Shown piece after piece: positions 22,757-22,861 of a DNA stretch of 22,861 bases. Within the stretch, counting starts at the first letter, position 1; each line of letters opens with the position of its first letter. The stretch is taken from contig URYY01000015.1 of assembly GCA_900552245.1 (NCBI GenBank), positions 1-22,861 on the forward strand. The letters are read 5' to 3'. The position numbers were made by a program, and so were the translations under genes. This DNA is from an uncultured Opitutales bacterium (GTDB taxonomy: Bacteria; Verrucomicrobiota; Verrucomicrobiia; Opitutales; Intestinicryptomonadaceae). The notes below the pieces were generated by a model, which saw only the letters and a program-made list of their open reading frames with translations, had not been told where the DNA came from and made no database searches.

Positions 22757-22861
22757 CTAATCGGCAAAGCGAGCGCAAAGGGCCTTCAAATCTAAGAACC
22801 TATCGCAATCTAAATCCTCGGAGAGCGCGATGTGGCGGATTACGCTCTGCCACTCTACATA
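22757..22861 (-). CDS. C-terminal end of an unidentified protein, cut by the window edge
   Basis: Reading the minus strand from base 22861, one frame is open for 34 codons and ends with TAG at 22757-22759. The peptide (beginning YVEWQSVIRHIALSEDLDCD) has balanced composition and a helix-like pattern (RFLDLKALCARFAD at the end) and looks like a real protein C-terminus. One other frame stops at once after an ATG. The piece is too short for me to name a family. It would be convergent with the CPBP gene. Confidence 0.5.
   Translation of the reverse strand, partial: YVEWQSVIRHIALSEDLDCDRFLDLKALCARFAD

Noticed and set aside
1..22861. CRISPR arrays, transposases, phage genes, tRNA or rRNA genes
   Set aside because: Looked for on both strands; the gaps are short, no regularly spaced repeats or cloverleaf-forming segments were seen, and all long frames belong to ordinary chromosomal families.

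Overview
The window reads as ordinary bacterial chromosome with dense, mostly operon-like genes and no phage, IS, CRISPR or RNA gene that I can see. The organism is Gram-negative: it has a DsbD-type thiol reductase, an AsmA-like envelope protein, and several secreted or membrane glycan-related proteins. Its DNA is moderately AT-rich, isoleucine is often coded by ATA, and Shine-Dalgarno sites are weak or absent before most genes. This, with the gene mix (a bacterial SET protein, a GH71/99-like protein, a BNR sialidase-like protein and a TIGR03663-type membrane protein), suggests the Planctomycetota-Verrucomicrobiota-Chlamydiota group. Within it, a host-associated Opitutae-like verrucomicrobium would fit. 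That placement is inference from memory of gene families, not a search result.

Layout. (A) 1-9521, plus strand: 3' part of dsbD, lysA, a hotdog acyl-CoA thioesterase, a multi-TM GT-C-like protein (TIGR03663/Agl23 type), a 1176-residue AsmA-like protein, panB and a SET-domain protein. Spacings are from an 8-nt overlap to 23 nt, so this is probably one transcription unit. (B) 9522-9913: non-coding region between convergent units, holding a strong hairpin terminator for the minus-strand unit. (C) 9914-19611, minus strand, read from right to left: trmB, thrS, a canonical terminator, recJ, a BNR sialidase-like protein, an orphan 180-residue membrane-anchored protein, lrgA, lrgB, an AmpG-like MFS transporter and a secreted GH71/99-like protein. 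(D) 19612-19717: divergent promoter region. (E) 19718-22498, plus strand: a fused NapH-like/NapG-like iron-sulfur membrane protein and a CPBP (CAAX-type) membrane protease. (F) 22499-22756: non-coding convergent region with repeated AGGCCTTAA-type words. (G) The last 34 codons of an unidentified minus-strand gene at the right edge.

How they work together. Block A mixes lysine/diaminopimelate and pantothenate synthesis with envelope functions (disulfide reduction, membrane glycosyl transfer, AsmA-type lipid or protein handling). Block C starts with tRNA and DNA maintenance genes. It then becomes a compact envelope/glycan group (sialidase-like enzyme, LrgAB, AmpG-like importer, GH71/99-like enzyme), which would fit glycan scavenging or wall-fragment handling. 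I found no convincing wholly new system. The best leads are the recJ-downstream glycan/LrgAB cluster with its orphan protein, the fused iron-sulfur protein with an internal Tat-like segment, and the SET protein. ThrRS also clearly lacks its TGS domain.
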